DNA of 36,617 bases from an uncultured Gammaproteobacteria bacterium (lineage in GTDB: Bacteria; Pseudomonadota; Gammaproteobacteria; GCA-001735895), in the NCBI GenBank assembly GCA_937894085.1, contig CALCSG010000457.1:1-36617 (forward strand), written 5' to 3'. The translations under genes and the position numbers were made by a program. Every line of letters begins with the position of its first letter. Within the stretch, counting starts at the first letter, position 1. Positions 6,584 to 15,868 of the stretch are shown piece by piece. The notes under the pieces were generated by a model that had not been told where the DNA came from, searched no databases, and saw nothing but the letters and a program-made list of their open reading frames with translations.

Positions 6584-8758
6584 ATGAATTTGCCAATTCA
6601 GAAGAGCTATCAGATTAACCAGCAGTTTTACAACTTTATTAATGATGAAGTGTTACCGCAGCTTTCTGTTAATCAAAACAGGTTCTGGAATGACCTTGAA
6701 ATGCTGATTGAAGAGTTGACGCCGGTTAATCAGCATTTGTTGCAAACCCGTAACCGTTTGCAATCAGAGTTAAATGACTGGCATCAGCAACATCGGGCGG
6801 AAGATTTTGATGCACAGCTATACCAGAACTTTTTAACAGAAATTGGCTACCTGGTAGCAGAGGGAGAGGATTTTGAAATACAGACGAGTAAAGTTGATGA
6901 GGAAATCACCAGCATTGCCGGGCCGCAGTTGGTGGTGCCGCTTAAAAATGCACGTTTTGCGTTAAATGCAGCAAATGCACGCTGGGGCAGTTTGTATGAT
7001 GCATTATATGGCAGCGATGTTATTCCTCAGACTGATGGTTTAAAAGTAAGTAAACAACATAACAAGGCACGTGAATCACGAGTCATTCACTACGCCAAGG
7101 ATTTTCTGGATGAAGTATTTCCATTGAACTCCGGGTCTCATCATGACGTCACCAGTTACGTGGTTTATTTTAACAATTTATTGGCATTTTTTGCGGATGG
7201 CTGTTCGACCGGGATATGTGACCCTAAACAGTTTGTCGCATTATGCGGTCATAAAAGTGAACCCAGCTGCATTGTTTTAAAAAATAATGGGCTTCATGTT
7301 GAAGTTCAAATAGATCGTAGTCACTTTATTGGGGCAAATGATCTGGCCGGGGTAAGTGATATTAAGGTGGAAGCGGCAGTAAGCACGATTATGGATTTTG
7401 AAGACTCCATTGCTGCAGTTGATGCTGAAGATAAAGTTGAGGTCTATCGTAACTGGTTAGGTTTGGTAGAGGGAAATCTTGAAGCCGGTTTTCAGAAAAA
7501 TGGCGACAATATAAAGCGAAAATTAGCCAAAGACCGAAAGTACACTTCAAAAGAATCCGGAGAGTACCGTTTACACGGCCGATCATTAATGCTGGTGCGC
7601 AATGTTGGTCACCTGATGGACACAGAATTAATGCAGGATACGCAGGGAAATAACGTGCCAGAAGGGATTGTCGATGCAGTGGTGACGGCGATGATCGGAT
7701 CACTGGATCTGAACCCTGACAAAGACTGTCATAATAGCCGGACTGGCAGTATTTATATAGTTAAACCGAAAATGCACGGCCCTGAAGAAGTCGCTTTTAG
7801 CTGTCTGTTATTCAGCCGGGTAGAAGACATGCTGGGGCTTGAGCGAAATACCTTAAAGCTCGGCATTATGGATGAAGAACGACGAACTACGGTCAACCTG
7901 AAAGAATGTATTCGTCAGGCTAAAGATCGCATTGTATTTATTAATACTGGCTTTCTTGATCGGACCGGAGATGAAATTCATACCAGTATGCAGGCTGGCC
8001 CCTTTCTTCCAAAAGCGCAAATCAAGCAACAGCCGTGGATCCAGGCTTATGAAGATAACAATGTAGATATAGGGCTGAAATGCGGATTTCCGGGTAAGGC
8101 TCAAATTGGTAAAGGGATGTGGGCGATACCGGACGAAATGCAGGCCATGATGTCACAAAAAATTGAACATCCGATGGCGGGTGCTAGTACAGCCTGGGTT
8201 CCATCACCAACGGCAGCCACTTTACATGCACTGCATTACCATAAAGTCGATGTGTTCAGCCGCCAGCAGGAATTACAGGAAAGAGAGAATGCCAGTCTAC
8301 AGGACATTCTGACCATTCCTCTGTTAACAGACCGAGCTAGTTTGAGCGCGGATGAGATAAGTAAGGAACTGGAAAATAACATTCAGGGCATTCTGGGTTA
8401 CGTGGTGCGCTGGGTCGAACAGGGTGTCGGCTGCTCAAAAGTGCCAGACATCAATAACATCGGTTTGATGGAGGATCGGGCAACGTTACGTATTTCCTGT
8501 CAGCATATCAGCAACTGGTTACTGCATAAGCTGTGCGATGAAGCACAGGTAGTGGACATAATGCAGCAGATGGCCGCTAAAGTTGATAGCCAGAATCAGA
8601 ATACACCCGGGTATATTCGAATGACCCCTGATACTGAAAACAGTCTCGCGTTTAACGCCGCCCGTGAACTTATTGTGAAAGGGTGTGAACAACCAAACGG
8701 TTATACCGAGCCGCTGCTGCATAAATATCGCTTATTAGCGAAGAGTCGTAAATGCTGA
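6584..8758 (+). CDS. glcB: Malate synthase G
   Basis: The 724-residue length equals the usual malate synthase G length. It condenses glyoxylate with acetyl-CoA to give malate in the cytoplasm, the second step of the glyoxylate shunt. Diagnostic segments are present: GIMDEERRTTVNLKECI (catalytic Arg), FINTGFLDRTGDEIHTSMQAGPF (Mg-binding Asp region), GVGCSKVPDI (the reactive Cys), and MEDRATLRISCQHI, which carries the catalytic Asp near residue 630. A GAGG ribosome binding site lies about nine bases before the ATG. It stands upstream of isocitrate lyase on the same strand, 66 bases away, so the two are probably co-transcribed under the divergent RamB-like regulator. Confidence 0.96.
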   Translation: MNLPIQKSYQINQQFYNFINDEVLPQLSVNQNRFWNDLEMLIEELTPVNQHLLQTRNRLQSELNDWHQQHRAEDFDAQLYQNFLTEIGYLVAEGEDFEIQTSKVDEEITSIAGPQLVVPLKNARFALNAANARWGSLYDALYGSDVIPQTDGLKVSKQHNKARESRVIHYAKDFLDEVFPLNSGSHHDVTSYVVYFNNLLAFFADGCSTGICDPKQFVALCGHKSEPSCIVLKNNGLHVEVQIDRSHFIGANDLAGVSDIKVEAAVSTIMDFEDSIAAVDAEDKVEVYRNWLGLVEGNLEAGFQKNGDNIKRKLAKDRKYTSKESGEYRLHGRSLMLVRNVGHLMDTELMQDTQGNNVPEGIVDAVVTAMIGSLDLNPDKDCHNSRTGSIYIVKPKMHGPEEVAFSCLLFSRVEDMLGLERNTLKLGIMDEERRTTVNLKECIRQAKDRIVFINTGFLDRTGDEIHTSMQAGPFLPKAQIKQQPWIQAYEDNNVDIGLKCGFPGKAQIGKGMWAIPDEMQAMMSQKIEHPMAGASTAWVPSPTAATLHALHYHKVDVFSRQQELQERENASLQDILTIPLLTDRASLSADEISKELENNIQGILGYVVRWVEQGVGCSKVPDINNIGLMEDRATLRISCQHISNWLLHKLCDEAQVVDIMQQMAAKVDSQNQNTPGYIRMTPDTENSLAFNAARELIVKGCEQPNGYTEPLLHKYRLLAKSRKC

Positions 8759-8830
8759 ATTGAATAAAAATACCGCCTTCTCTGTAGAAGCCAATTATTA
8801 AAAAGTCGATTATTAAAAACGAGGATGAAT

Positions 8831-10432
8831 ATGTCTAACTATAAAACTGAAATGAGTCAAACGAGTAACTTTATCAATCAACAGGGAGAATCATGGAGAG
8901 CGATAAATCCTGAATATGTGACGCGCATGCGCTTACAGAATCGTTTTCAAACAGGTCTGGATGTGGCCAGATACACTGCAGGTATTATGCGCGAAGATAT
9001 GGCTGCCTATGATGCTGACTCATCTCAGTACACCCAGTCACTGGGCTGCTGGCACGGTTTTATCGGTCAGCAAAAGATGATCTCTGTGAAGAAGCATTTC
9101 GGCACCACAAAAAAGAGCTACCTGTATCTTTCTGGCTGGATGGTGGCTGCCCTGCGTTCTGAATTCGGGCCCTTACCCGATCAGTCTATGCATGAAAAAA
9201 CAACAGTTGCCGGCTTGATCGAAGAGCTTTACACCTTCCTGCGTCAGGCTGACTCTCGTGTACTGGGTGGCCTGTTCCGAGAGCTGGATGCTGCGCGTAA
9301 AGCCGGTGATAACCTTAAGGAACAGGATATCCAGAATCAAATCGATAACTTCGAAACTCATGTTGTGCCGATAATCGCTGATATTGACGCCGGCTTTGGT
9401 AACGCTGAAGCGACCTATCTGATGGCAAAGCAAATGATCGAAGCAGGTGCCTGCTGCATTCAGATCGAAAACCAGGTTTCTGATGAAAAGCAATGTGGTC
9501 ACCAGGATGGAAAAGTAACTGTGCCGCACGAAGATTTTCTGGCAAAAATAAATGCTGTTCGTTATGCCTTTATGGAGCTGGGTGTAGATGATGGTGTAAT
9601 TGTGGCGCGTACCGATTCACTGGGTGCCGGACTGACCAAGCAAATCGCTGTCACCAACGAGCCGGGCGATATAGGCGATCAGTACAACAGTTTCCTGGAT
9701 GTTGAAGAAGTAACGCCTGAGACTATGAAAAATGGTGATGTTGTGATTAATCGTGATGGAAAACTGGTACGCCCGAAGCGTCTTGCCAGCAACCTGTTCC
9801 AGTTCCGTTCGGGTACTGGCGAAGACCGTTGTGTGCTGGACTGCATTACTTCACTGCAAAACGGTGCGGATATGATCTGGATCGAAACTGAAAAGCCGCA
9901 CATCGCTCAGATCGGTGGCATGGTTAATCGTGTCCGCGAAGTAGTACCGAATGCCAAACTGGTTTATAACAATTCTCCTTCGTTTAACTGGACACTAAAT
10001 TTCCGTCAGCAAATTTTTGATGCATGGAGTGAAGAGGGTAAAGATGTTTCTGCTTATGACCGTGACAGGCTGATGAGTGTTGATTACGATGATACAGAAC
10101 TGTCAATCGTTGCTGATGAAAAGATTCGTACCTTCCAGGCTGATTCATCCCGTGATGCGGGTATCTTCCATCACCTAATTACACTGCCAACTTACCACAC
10201 TGCTGCACTGTCTACTGACAACCTGGCCAAAGATTATTTCGGCGATCAGGGTATGCTGGGTTATGTACTGGGTGTTCAGCGTAAGGAAATTCGTGAGGGT
10301 ATCGCCTGTGTTAAGCACCAGAATATGTCAGGTTCTGATATCGGTGATGATCACAAGGAATACTTTGCCGGTGATGCAGCGCTGAAAGCGGCTGGTGAAG
10401 ACAACACCATGAATCAGTTTGCCAATATTTAA
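8831..10432 (+). CDS. aceA: Isocitrate lyase (long form)
   Basis: It cleaves isocitrate to succinate and glyoxylate, feeding the malate synthase encoded just upstream. The protein is about 533 residues, matching the long subfamily known from Pseudomonas (about 530) and not the 434-residue E. coli enzyme. The signature KQCGH (KKCGH in the short form) carries the catalytic Cys and sits in the segment starting DEKQCGHQDGK; DIDAGFGNAEATY is the conserved metal-binding region. I chose the ATG at 8831 over the one at 8825 because the GAGGA ribosome binding site at 8821-8825 overlaps the earlier codon and is correctly spaced for the later one. A hairpin terminator follows. Confidence 0.95.
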   Translation: MSNYKTEMSQTSNFINQQGESWRAINPEYVTRMRLQNRFQTGLDVARYTAGIMREDMAAYDADSSQYTQSLGCWHGFIGQQKMISVKKHFGTTKKSYLYLSGWMVAALRSEFGPLPDQSMHEKTTVAGLIEELYTFLRQADSRVLGGLFRELDAARKAGDNLKEQDIQNQIDNFETHVVPIIADIDAGFGNAEATYLMAKQMIEAGACCIQIENQVSDEKQCGHQDGKVTVPHEDFLAKINAVRYAFMELGVDDGVIVARTDSLGAGLTKQIAVTNEPGDIGDQYNSFLDVEEVTPETMKNGDVVINRDGKLVRPKRLASNLFQFRSGTGEDRCVLDCITSLQNGADMIWIETEKPHIAQIGGMVNRVREVVPNAKLVYNNSPSFNWTLNFRQQIFDAWSEEGKDVSAYDRDRLMSVDYDDTELSIVADEKIRTFQADSSRDAGIFHHLITLPTYHTAALSTDNLAKDYFGDQGMLGYVLGVQRKEIREGIACVKHQNMSGSDIGDDHKEYFAGDAALKAAGEDNTMNQFANI

Positions 10433-10446
10433 AATATTCATGCTGG

Positions 10447-10474
10447 CGATTGCAGGTCACTTTAGCTGCAATCG
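10447..10474 (+). terminator. Hairpin after aceA
   Basis: A 9-bp perfect stem (CGATTGCAG / CTGCAATCG) with a 10-base loop lies 15 bases after the aceA stop. It has no good T-run, so it may be an mRNA 3'-end stabiliser or a weak terminator upstream of the stronger one at 10524. Confidence 0.45.
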
Positions 10475-10523
10475 TCTAGTTTAGCCGAATACGCTGACAA
10501 TAGTGTTATAAGACTGGCTGTCC

Positions 10524-10549
10524 ACGATTGGCACCAATCGTAATTTTTT
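10524..10549 (+). terminator. Rho-independent terminator of glcB-aceA
   Basis: A 7-bp stem (ACGATTG / CAATCGT) with loop GCAC is followed by AA and six T residues. It ends at the stop codon of the convergent kinase gene (10548-10550), so the two transcription units meet end to end. Confidence 0.7.
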
Positions 10550-12920
10550 ACATACTCTTAATCGCCAATATGGCCTGGTTCCGTAAAGTTTTAAGCAGAC
10601 TAAGCTGGTTATCTGAAATGGCAATACTTTTTGCCTGTGTGCTGTCAATGTAAATAATGGCAATGGGACTGTGTTTAATGACGATAGGAAAGAGCACAAA
10701 AGATTTTGAGCTGATTTTCCGGTGATACCAGGCCGGAATTTTATCTTTTATTTTGGCATCCTGAGTATCATCAATTCTAATATCTACATTATTTTTAAAC
10801 GCAATATGAAAAACATCCGGCTGATAAGCCAGTGGAATGAGAAAGTTTTGAGTGAGAGACTCTATGTCTTCCCCGTAACCGAATTTTCCCTTGATACAGT
10901 TACTGGGTTTGTCGCGCAGTCCAAGTAAAACGCGAGATCCCGGCAGCGCCCGATAAATAGTTTCCAGGATCATTTGCATCACCTGGTTAATGTTTACATC
11001 ATCTCCCGTCAACGTGTTGGTAATGTCCTGGATGCCATCGGTGAGTGCTTTCTCGGAGTTATATATATTTTCCTGAGTTGTTTCCTGTTCCAGTACCTGT
11101 ACGCTTTCGTCGTCACCAAATGCATTCGCGGCCTGACTTTTTTGTGCGTCAGTTTCTGTTTCATTATCTGCAGTGAGCTGTTGATAGAACTTGCTTTTAT
11201 TGAGATTAAAATTTATCAGTTTGGCGAAGCTGGTGAGCTCTTTTTGTGATGTTTCAATCAGTTTGTTGATTTTCTTCTTATCAATATTTAACGCATTATC
11301 ATATTGCTGGGTCACTTTTTCGATTGCTGCGGCATGCTTTTCTTTAGGTTGTTTTAAGACCGTACTCAAGTTGTTACTGAAGCTTGCTATGGTGCGTAAT
11401 TTATCATCAGTTTTATCAGATTTTTTAGCCAGAAATTTTTCATCAACCGGTTTCATGCTGTTAATGATTTGTTCTGGAAACCCCCATTCTTTGGCAACAG
11501 CCATACCTAGCGTGTGATAGCTGGTGCCTAATACTTTCAGTGCCGCCGTGTTTTCTTCCTGATTGTTTTGTTCTACCTGCTTATCTATTGCCTGACTCTC
11601 TTCATGCAGGTAGAAACGCACCAGTAATTTACCAAGCTGTTGCAATAATGCGCATAAAAAGGCTTCTTCATGTTGTTTAACATTATTCGAGTTAGCCAGG
11701 TCATTCGCCATGATGGCACTAAATAATGAGGTGACCGCATCTTCCATCAACTGGTTTGCCTGCATTTTATTTTGCAGATGCTCAAATAACATGAGGGATA
11801 CCGCCAGACTTTTCACAGGGTTGATGCCTAGCATCACCACCGCGCGTGAAATGGTGGAAATTTTTCCGCCGCCACGACTGTAATAAGCGGAGTTAACAAT
11901 ACGTAACACTTTATTGGTCAGTGAGATATCTTTCAGAATAGCATTAGAGACAGTGGATAAACTCTCTGTATCGCTGTTAGACGCCTTGTTTAAAATACTG
12001 ATGGTACGCGAAAAGGCAGGGAAGTCTTTTTTATGATTCATACGTCGCAATAGAAATTGCACGGTCGAGTCGGAACTGTCGCTATGATTCAGGGCATCGT
12101 TGAGTGCCAGGTTTTGTTCCAGCGCTTTTAACATTTCACCAGCGGTCTGGTAGCGATTTTCAGGATTTTTTTCCAGCGCTTTCATGATAAACGCATCCAG
12201 ATTTTCATCAATATTATTATTTTTACTGGATGGAGGAGGGATTTCCGTATTGGCAATGGCATTTAATAACTGATACACATCATCACCCTGCACAGCCCTT
12301 TGACCGGTCAGTAATTCGTAAAATATAAGGCCCAGTGAAAACACGTCGGATACAGTCTGGTGTTTATGGGTTTCAATATATTCAGGTGCCATATATTGTG
12401 GCGTGCCTGCCAGCTGCTCATTATCATCATTTTGATTTTCAGCCAGTAACGCCAGCCCGAAATCGGCAACTTTTGCCTGCCCCTGCCTGGTGATCATGAT
12501 GTTGGCGGGTTTCAGGTCACAATGAATAATGCCTTCGTTATGTGCAGCGGCTACACCGGATAAAACATCGCGCATGATGTTGAATGTTTGTTGTAGCGGT
12601 ATCTGGTTTTTTAATTGTGCATATAGATTTTCACCTTCGACATATTCCAGTACCAGGTAAGGTTCCAGAGGGTTATTGCCGACATCGTAAATAGTTACAA
12701 TATTCGTGTGTTGCAGGCGGCTGACAGTGCGGGCTTCCTGTAATAAATTTTGTATGTTGTCCTGTTGCCGCGAGTGGTCGCGTAATATGACCGATTTGAT
12801 GGCAACCTGTCGATCCAGGCTGGGATCTGTCGCCAGGTAAACAATACCCTGGGCACCTTTGCCGAGGATATCTTTAATAATGAAACGGTCTATTTTTTGG
12901 GGGAAATCGAAATCAGCCAC
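10548..12920 (-). CDS. Ser/Thr protein kinase with HDOD and GAF-like domains (paralogue 1)
   Basis: The 790-residue protein has a Hanks-type kinase domain (about 10-275): glycine loop GKGAQG (20-25), VAIK Lys42, catalytic HCDLKPAN (133-140), DFG (153-155) and GTPQYMAPE. The residue before the catalytic Asp is Cys, not Arg, so it is a non-RD kinase and may not need activation-loop phosphorylation. An HDOD domain follows (about 295-500, ISRAVVMLGINPVKSLAVS), then a linker and a GAF-like C-terminal domain (about 640-790). HDOD proteins act in bacterial signalling without the HD phosphohydrolase residues. No transmembrane segment is evident, so it should be cytoplasmic. It follows a close paralogue by 69 bases and is the last gene of a probable three-gene operon. 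Its target and signal are unknown. Confidence 0.88.
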   Translation of the reverse strand: MADFDFPQKIDRFIIKDILGKGAQGIVYLATDPSLDRQVAIKSVILRDHSRQQDNIQNLLQEARTVSRLQHTNIVTIYDVGNNPLEPYLVLEYVEGENLYAQLKNQIPLQQTFNIMRDVLSGVAAAHNEGIIHCDLKPANIMITRQGQAKVADFGLALLAENQNDDNEQLAGTPQYMAPEYIETHKHQTVSDVFSLGLIFYELLTGQRAVQGDDVYQLLNAIANTEIPPPSSKNNNIDENLDAFIMKALEKNPENRYQTAGEMLKALEQNLALNDALNHSDSSDSTVQFLLRRMNHKKDFPAFSRTISILNKASNSDTESLSTVSNAILKDISLTNKVLRIVNSAYYSRGGGKISTISRAVVMLGINPVKSLAVSLMLFEHLQNKMQANQLMEDAVTSLFSAIMANDLANSNNVKQHEEAFLCALLQQLGKLLVRFYLHEESQAIDKQVEQNNQEENTAALKVLGTSYHTLGMAVAKEWGFPEQIINSMKPVDEKFLAKKSDKTDDKLRTIASFSNNLSTVLKQPKEKHAAAIEKVTQQYDNALNIDKKKINKLIETSQKELTSFAKLINFNLNKSKFYQQLTADNETETDAQKSQAANAFGDDESVQVLEQETTQENIYNSEKALTDGIQDITNTLTGDDVNINQVMQMILETIYRALPGSRVLLGLRDKPSNCIKGKFGYGEDIESLTQNFLIPLAYQPDVFHIAFKNNVDIRIDDTQDAKIKDKIPAWYHRKISSKSFVLFPIVIKHSPIAIIYIDSTQAKSIAISDNQLSLLKTLRNQAILAIKSM

Positions 12921-12989
12921 GAGTATCTTTTTGTTGTTTTTTTTGAGTATAGTCTATACAGCCAGCAGCGTTCTGTATCCCTTAAAATA

Positions 12990-15368
12990 TTAAGAGAGAC
13001 TTTTTATCGCCAGTATGGCCTGGTTACGCAGTGTTTTCAGCAGGCTAAGTTGTTTGTCGGATATCGAGATACCTGAGGTCTGTATACTGTCGATATAAAT
13101 AACGGCTATGGGGCTGTGTTTAATCATAATCGGAAAAAGAATGAAAAACTTTGAGCCAATTTTGCGGTGAAACCATGCTGGAATTTTATCTTTGATCTTT
13201 GTATCCTGTGTATCATCAATTTTTATATCCAGATTTTTTTTAAAGGCAATATGAAATACGTCATTTTCATAACTAAGCGGTATCTGAAAATGTTGAATTA
13301 ATTCATCGATATTTTCACCATAACCAAACTTTCCCTTAATACTGTTAGTGGCCTTGTCGCGCAAACCGAGTAATACACGTGAACCTGACAGCCCCCGGTA
13401 TATGGTTTCCAGAATCATTTCAAAAACCTGGTTTAAGTTATAATCGCTGGTTAATGTGTTGGTGATGTCGGCGATACCATCAGATAGTTTTTCTTCCGAA
13501 CTTTTCTGATCCAATTCGGTGCACTCTTCATGAAAAACAAGTGCTGTGTTATCTTCATCAAAATCATCTTCGGGCTGTTGATCCTGCTCCACAGGTTCTT
13601 TGTTAGCTTCGCTGAGCTGGCGGTAAAATTGACTCTTAGATAGATTAAAATTAATTTGTTCGGCAAATTTATTCAGTTCGATAAGTGTTTTTTCAATCAT
13701 CGCTGTTACATATTTCTTATCCAGCTTCAATGCTTTGCGATAATGTGTAATCAGTTTATCGATTAACAGTTCCTGAGTTCCCACAGGTTTTTTTAAAATT
13801 TGGCTTAAGTCATTACTAAAATGAGCTATGACTCTTAATTTCTCCTGTTGTGTTCCAGGGTTGCTGAGAATACGTTTATCCAGCGGTAGCATACTGTTAA
13901 TTATCTGTTCCGGAAATCCCCATTCTTCAGCAACAGCCATACCTAAAAGCAGGAAAGAAGTGCCCAGCACTTTCATCGATGCCGTATTTTCTTTTAAGTT
14001 ATTCTGTTCAATCTGATTGTCTATCAGCAAGCTTTCTTCATGTAGATAATATCGAACCAGCATTTTTCCAAGCTGCTGTAGCATGGCGCATAAAAAAGCT
14101 TCTTCGTGATCGGTGACCTGATTTGACTTCGCCAGATCATTCGCCATTAAAGCGCTAAATAAAGAAGTGACAGCGTCATCCATCATTTTTCCTGCCTGGT
14201 CTTTGTTCTGCAGGTTTTCAAATAACATCATGGAGACAGCCATGCTTTTTACCGTGTCCATGCCGAGCATGACAACGGCACGTGATATGGTACTTATTTT
14301 TTCACCCCGATTGTAATAGGCCGAGTTAACCACGCGTAAAATCTTATTGGTTAGTGAAATGTCTTTAAGAATAGCATTGGAAACCGTGGTTAAGCTGGTG
14401 GATTCACTGCTGGTGGCTTTGTTCAGTATACTGATGGTCTGCGAAAATGCGGGGAAATCCTTTTTATGATTCATGCGCCGTAATAAAAATTGAACAGTCG
14501 CATCGGTATTCTCAGATTGATTCGCTACATGATTAAGTGCCAGAGTATTCTCAAACGCCTTGAGCATCTCTCCAGCCGTTTCGTAACGATTGTGCGGATC
14601 TTTTTCCAGCGCTTTCATGATAAGGGCATCGAGTCCTTCATCGATACTATTGTTATGGCTTGATGGTGGTTGAATCGGCACATTGGCAATTGCATTTAAC
14701 AATTGATATACATCATCCCCGTTGACCGCTTTTTGCCCGGCTAGTAGTTCGTAAAAAATTAACCCGAGAGAAAATACATCCGATACAGTCTGGTTTTTAC
14801 GTGTTTCAATGTATTCAGGAGCCATGTATTGCGGCGTTCCAAGCAACTGATCGTTGTTCTGCTGTTGTTTATTTGCCAGTAAAGCCAGCCCGAAATCAGC
14901 CACCTTGGCCTGTCCCTGTTTGGTGATCATTATGTTAGCTGGCTTCAAATCGCAGTGAATAATACCTTCGCTATGCGCAGCGGCGACACCGGAAAGCACA
15001 TCACGCATTATTTTATAAGCCTGCTGTAGCGGGATCTGGTTTTTTAAAAGTTTATCCAGTGTATCGCCTTCAACATATTCCAGCACCAGGTAAGGGTTAA
15101 GCTGGTCGTTGCCAACATCGAATATACTGACAATATTGGTATGTTGTAATTTACTGACGGTACGTGCTTCCTGCAATAAATTATCAACGTTTTCCTGTTG
15201 CTGGTAATTATCTCGCAGGAATACAGATTTGATGGCAACCTGACGTTCCAGGCTGGGATCGGTGGCCAGATAAACAACACCTTGCGCGCCTTTGCCAAGG
15301 ATGTCATTAATAATAAAGCGATTTATTTTAGATGGAAAGTCGGGTTCGAGCACAACATTATATTTCAA
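12990..15368 (-). CDS. Ser/Thr protein kinase with HDOD and GAF-like domains (paralogue 2)
   Basis: The 792-residue protein is collinear with the downstream neighbour across its full length, from the glycine loop GKGAQG (25-30), VAIK Lys47, HCDLKPAN (138-145) and DFG (158-160) through the HDOD domain (about 300-505) to the GAF-like C-terminus. The linker between HDOD and GAF is the most divergent part. All kinase catalytic residues are kept in both copies, so neither looks like a decayed duplicate. The start lies 26 bases after the stop of a thioredoxin-like gene on the same strand, which suggests an operon. Tandem duplication with retained function is the simplest history; the two may phosphorylate each other or different targets. 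Confidence 0.88.
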   Translation of the reverse strand: MKYNVVLEPDFPSKINRFIINDILGKGAQGVVYLATDPSLERQVAIKSVFLRDNYQQQENVDNLLQEARTVSKLQHTNIVSIFDVGNDQLNPYLVLEYVEGDTLDKLLKNQIPLQQAYKIMRDVLSGVAAAHSEGIIHCDLKPANIMITKQGQAKVADFGLALLANKQQQNNDQLLGTPQYMAPEYIETRKNQTVSDVFSLGLIFYELLAGQKAVNGDDVYQLLNAIANVPIQPPSSHNNSIDEGLDALIMKALEKDPHNRYETAGEMLKAFENTLALNHVANQSENTDATVQFLLRRMNHKKDFPAFSQTISILNKATSSESTSLTTVSNAILKDISLTNKILRVVNSAYYNRGEKISTISRAVVMLGMDTVKSMAVSMMLFENLQNKDQAGKMMDDAVTSLFSALMANDLAKSNQVTDHEEAFLCAMLQQLGKMLVRYYLHEESLLIDNQIEQNNLKENTASMKVLGTSFLLLGMAVAEEWGFPEQIINSMLPLDKRILSNPGTQQEKLRVIAHFSNDLSQILKKPVGTQELLIDKLITHYRKALKLDKKYVTAMIEKTLIELNKFAEQINFNLSKSQFYRQLSEANKEPVEQDQQPEDDFDEDNTALVFHEECTELDQKSSEEKLSDGIADITNTLTSDYNLNQVFEMILETIYRGLSGSRVLLGLRDKATNSIKGKFGYGENIDELIQHFQIPLSYENDVFHIAFKKNLDIKIDDTQDTKIKDKIPAWFHRKIGSKFFILFPIMIKHSPIAVIYIDSIQTSGISISDKQLSLLKTLRNQAILAIKSLS

Positions 15369-15394
15369 GTTTTTTTGAAGTATAGTTGATGGAT

Positions 15395-15742
15395 TTAAAT
15401 GTGCTGTTGAATAAAGTGCTGAATAAATTGCGCCGGACGTGCGCTGCTAAATCTATCCAGTTCTTTTCCATCTTTAAACAGGATGATGGTCGGAAAACCT
15501 CGCACCAGATATTGACCTGCCAGTTTCATGTTATGCCCTTCATCGACTTCCAGTTTGGCCAGCACAACCTGACCTTCGAAAGACTCAACCACTCGACTTA
15601 ACACCGGGGCAATGGCAATACAGGGGCTGCACCAGTCAGCCCAGAAATCGACCAGTACAGGGGTTTTAAAAGAAGCCTGTAGAACCTGATCATCGAAGTC
15701 TTCTAAATCGATGTTAAAAATATATGGATTGATTTTGGTCAT
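15395..15742 (-). CDS. Thioredoxin-domain protein (single domain)
   Basis: A 115-residue thioredoxin fold carries the active site WCSPC (residues 37-41) after VLVDFWAD and the cis-proline segment GFPTI. The sequence LAKLEVDEG and the overall spacing resemble the N-terminal domain of CnoX/YbbN, but the TPR domain of that co-chaperone is absent. It likely acts as a cytoplasmic disulfide reductase or holdase-type partner; there is no signal peptide. It is the first gene ahead of the two kinase genes, 26 bases apart, so redox state and kinase signalling could be connected; that link is inference only. The start at 15742 lacks an obvious strong ribosome binding site. Confidence 0.88.
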   Translation of the reverse strand: MTKINPYIFNIDLEDFDDQVLQASFKTPVLVDFWADWCSPCIAIAPVLSRVVESFEGQVVLAKLEVDEGHNMKLAGQYLVRGFPTIILFKDGKELDRFSSARPAQFIQHFIQQHI

Positions 15743-15868
15743 TTATGTATAAGATAAAGCTAATATTGAGTGAAAAAAACTGCATAATGTACACACAAAA
15801 TTTATTTTTACCAGAAATTGTATATTCAGGTTCAACTAAAATAACAGCAACAGGCAGGAGTACAGATC

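Noticed and set aside
10481-10699. Small minus-strand open frame before the kinase gene
   Set aside because: It lies in a different frame over the end of the kinase gene and contains no recognisable domain.
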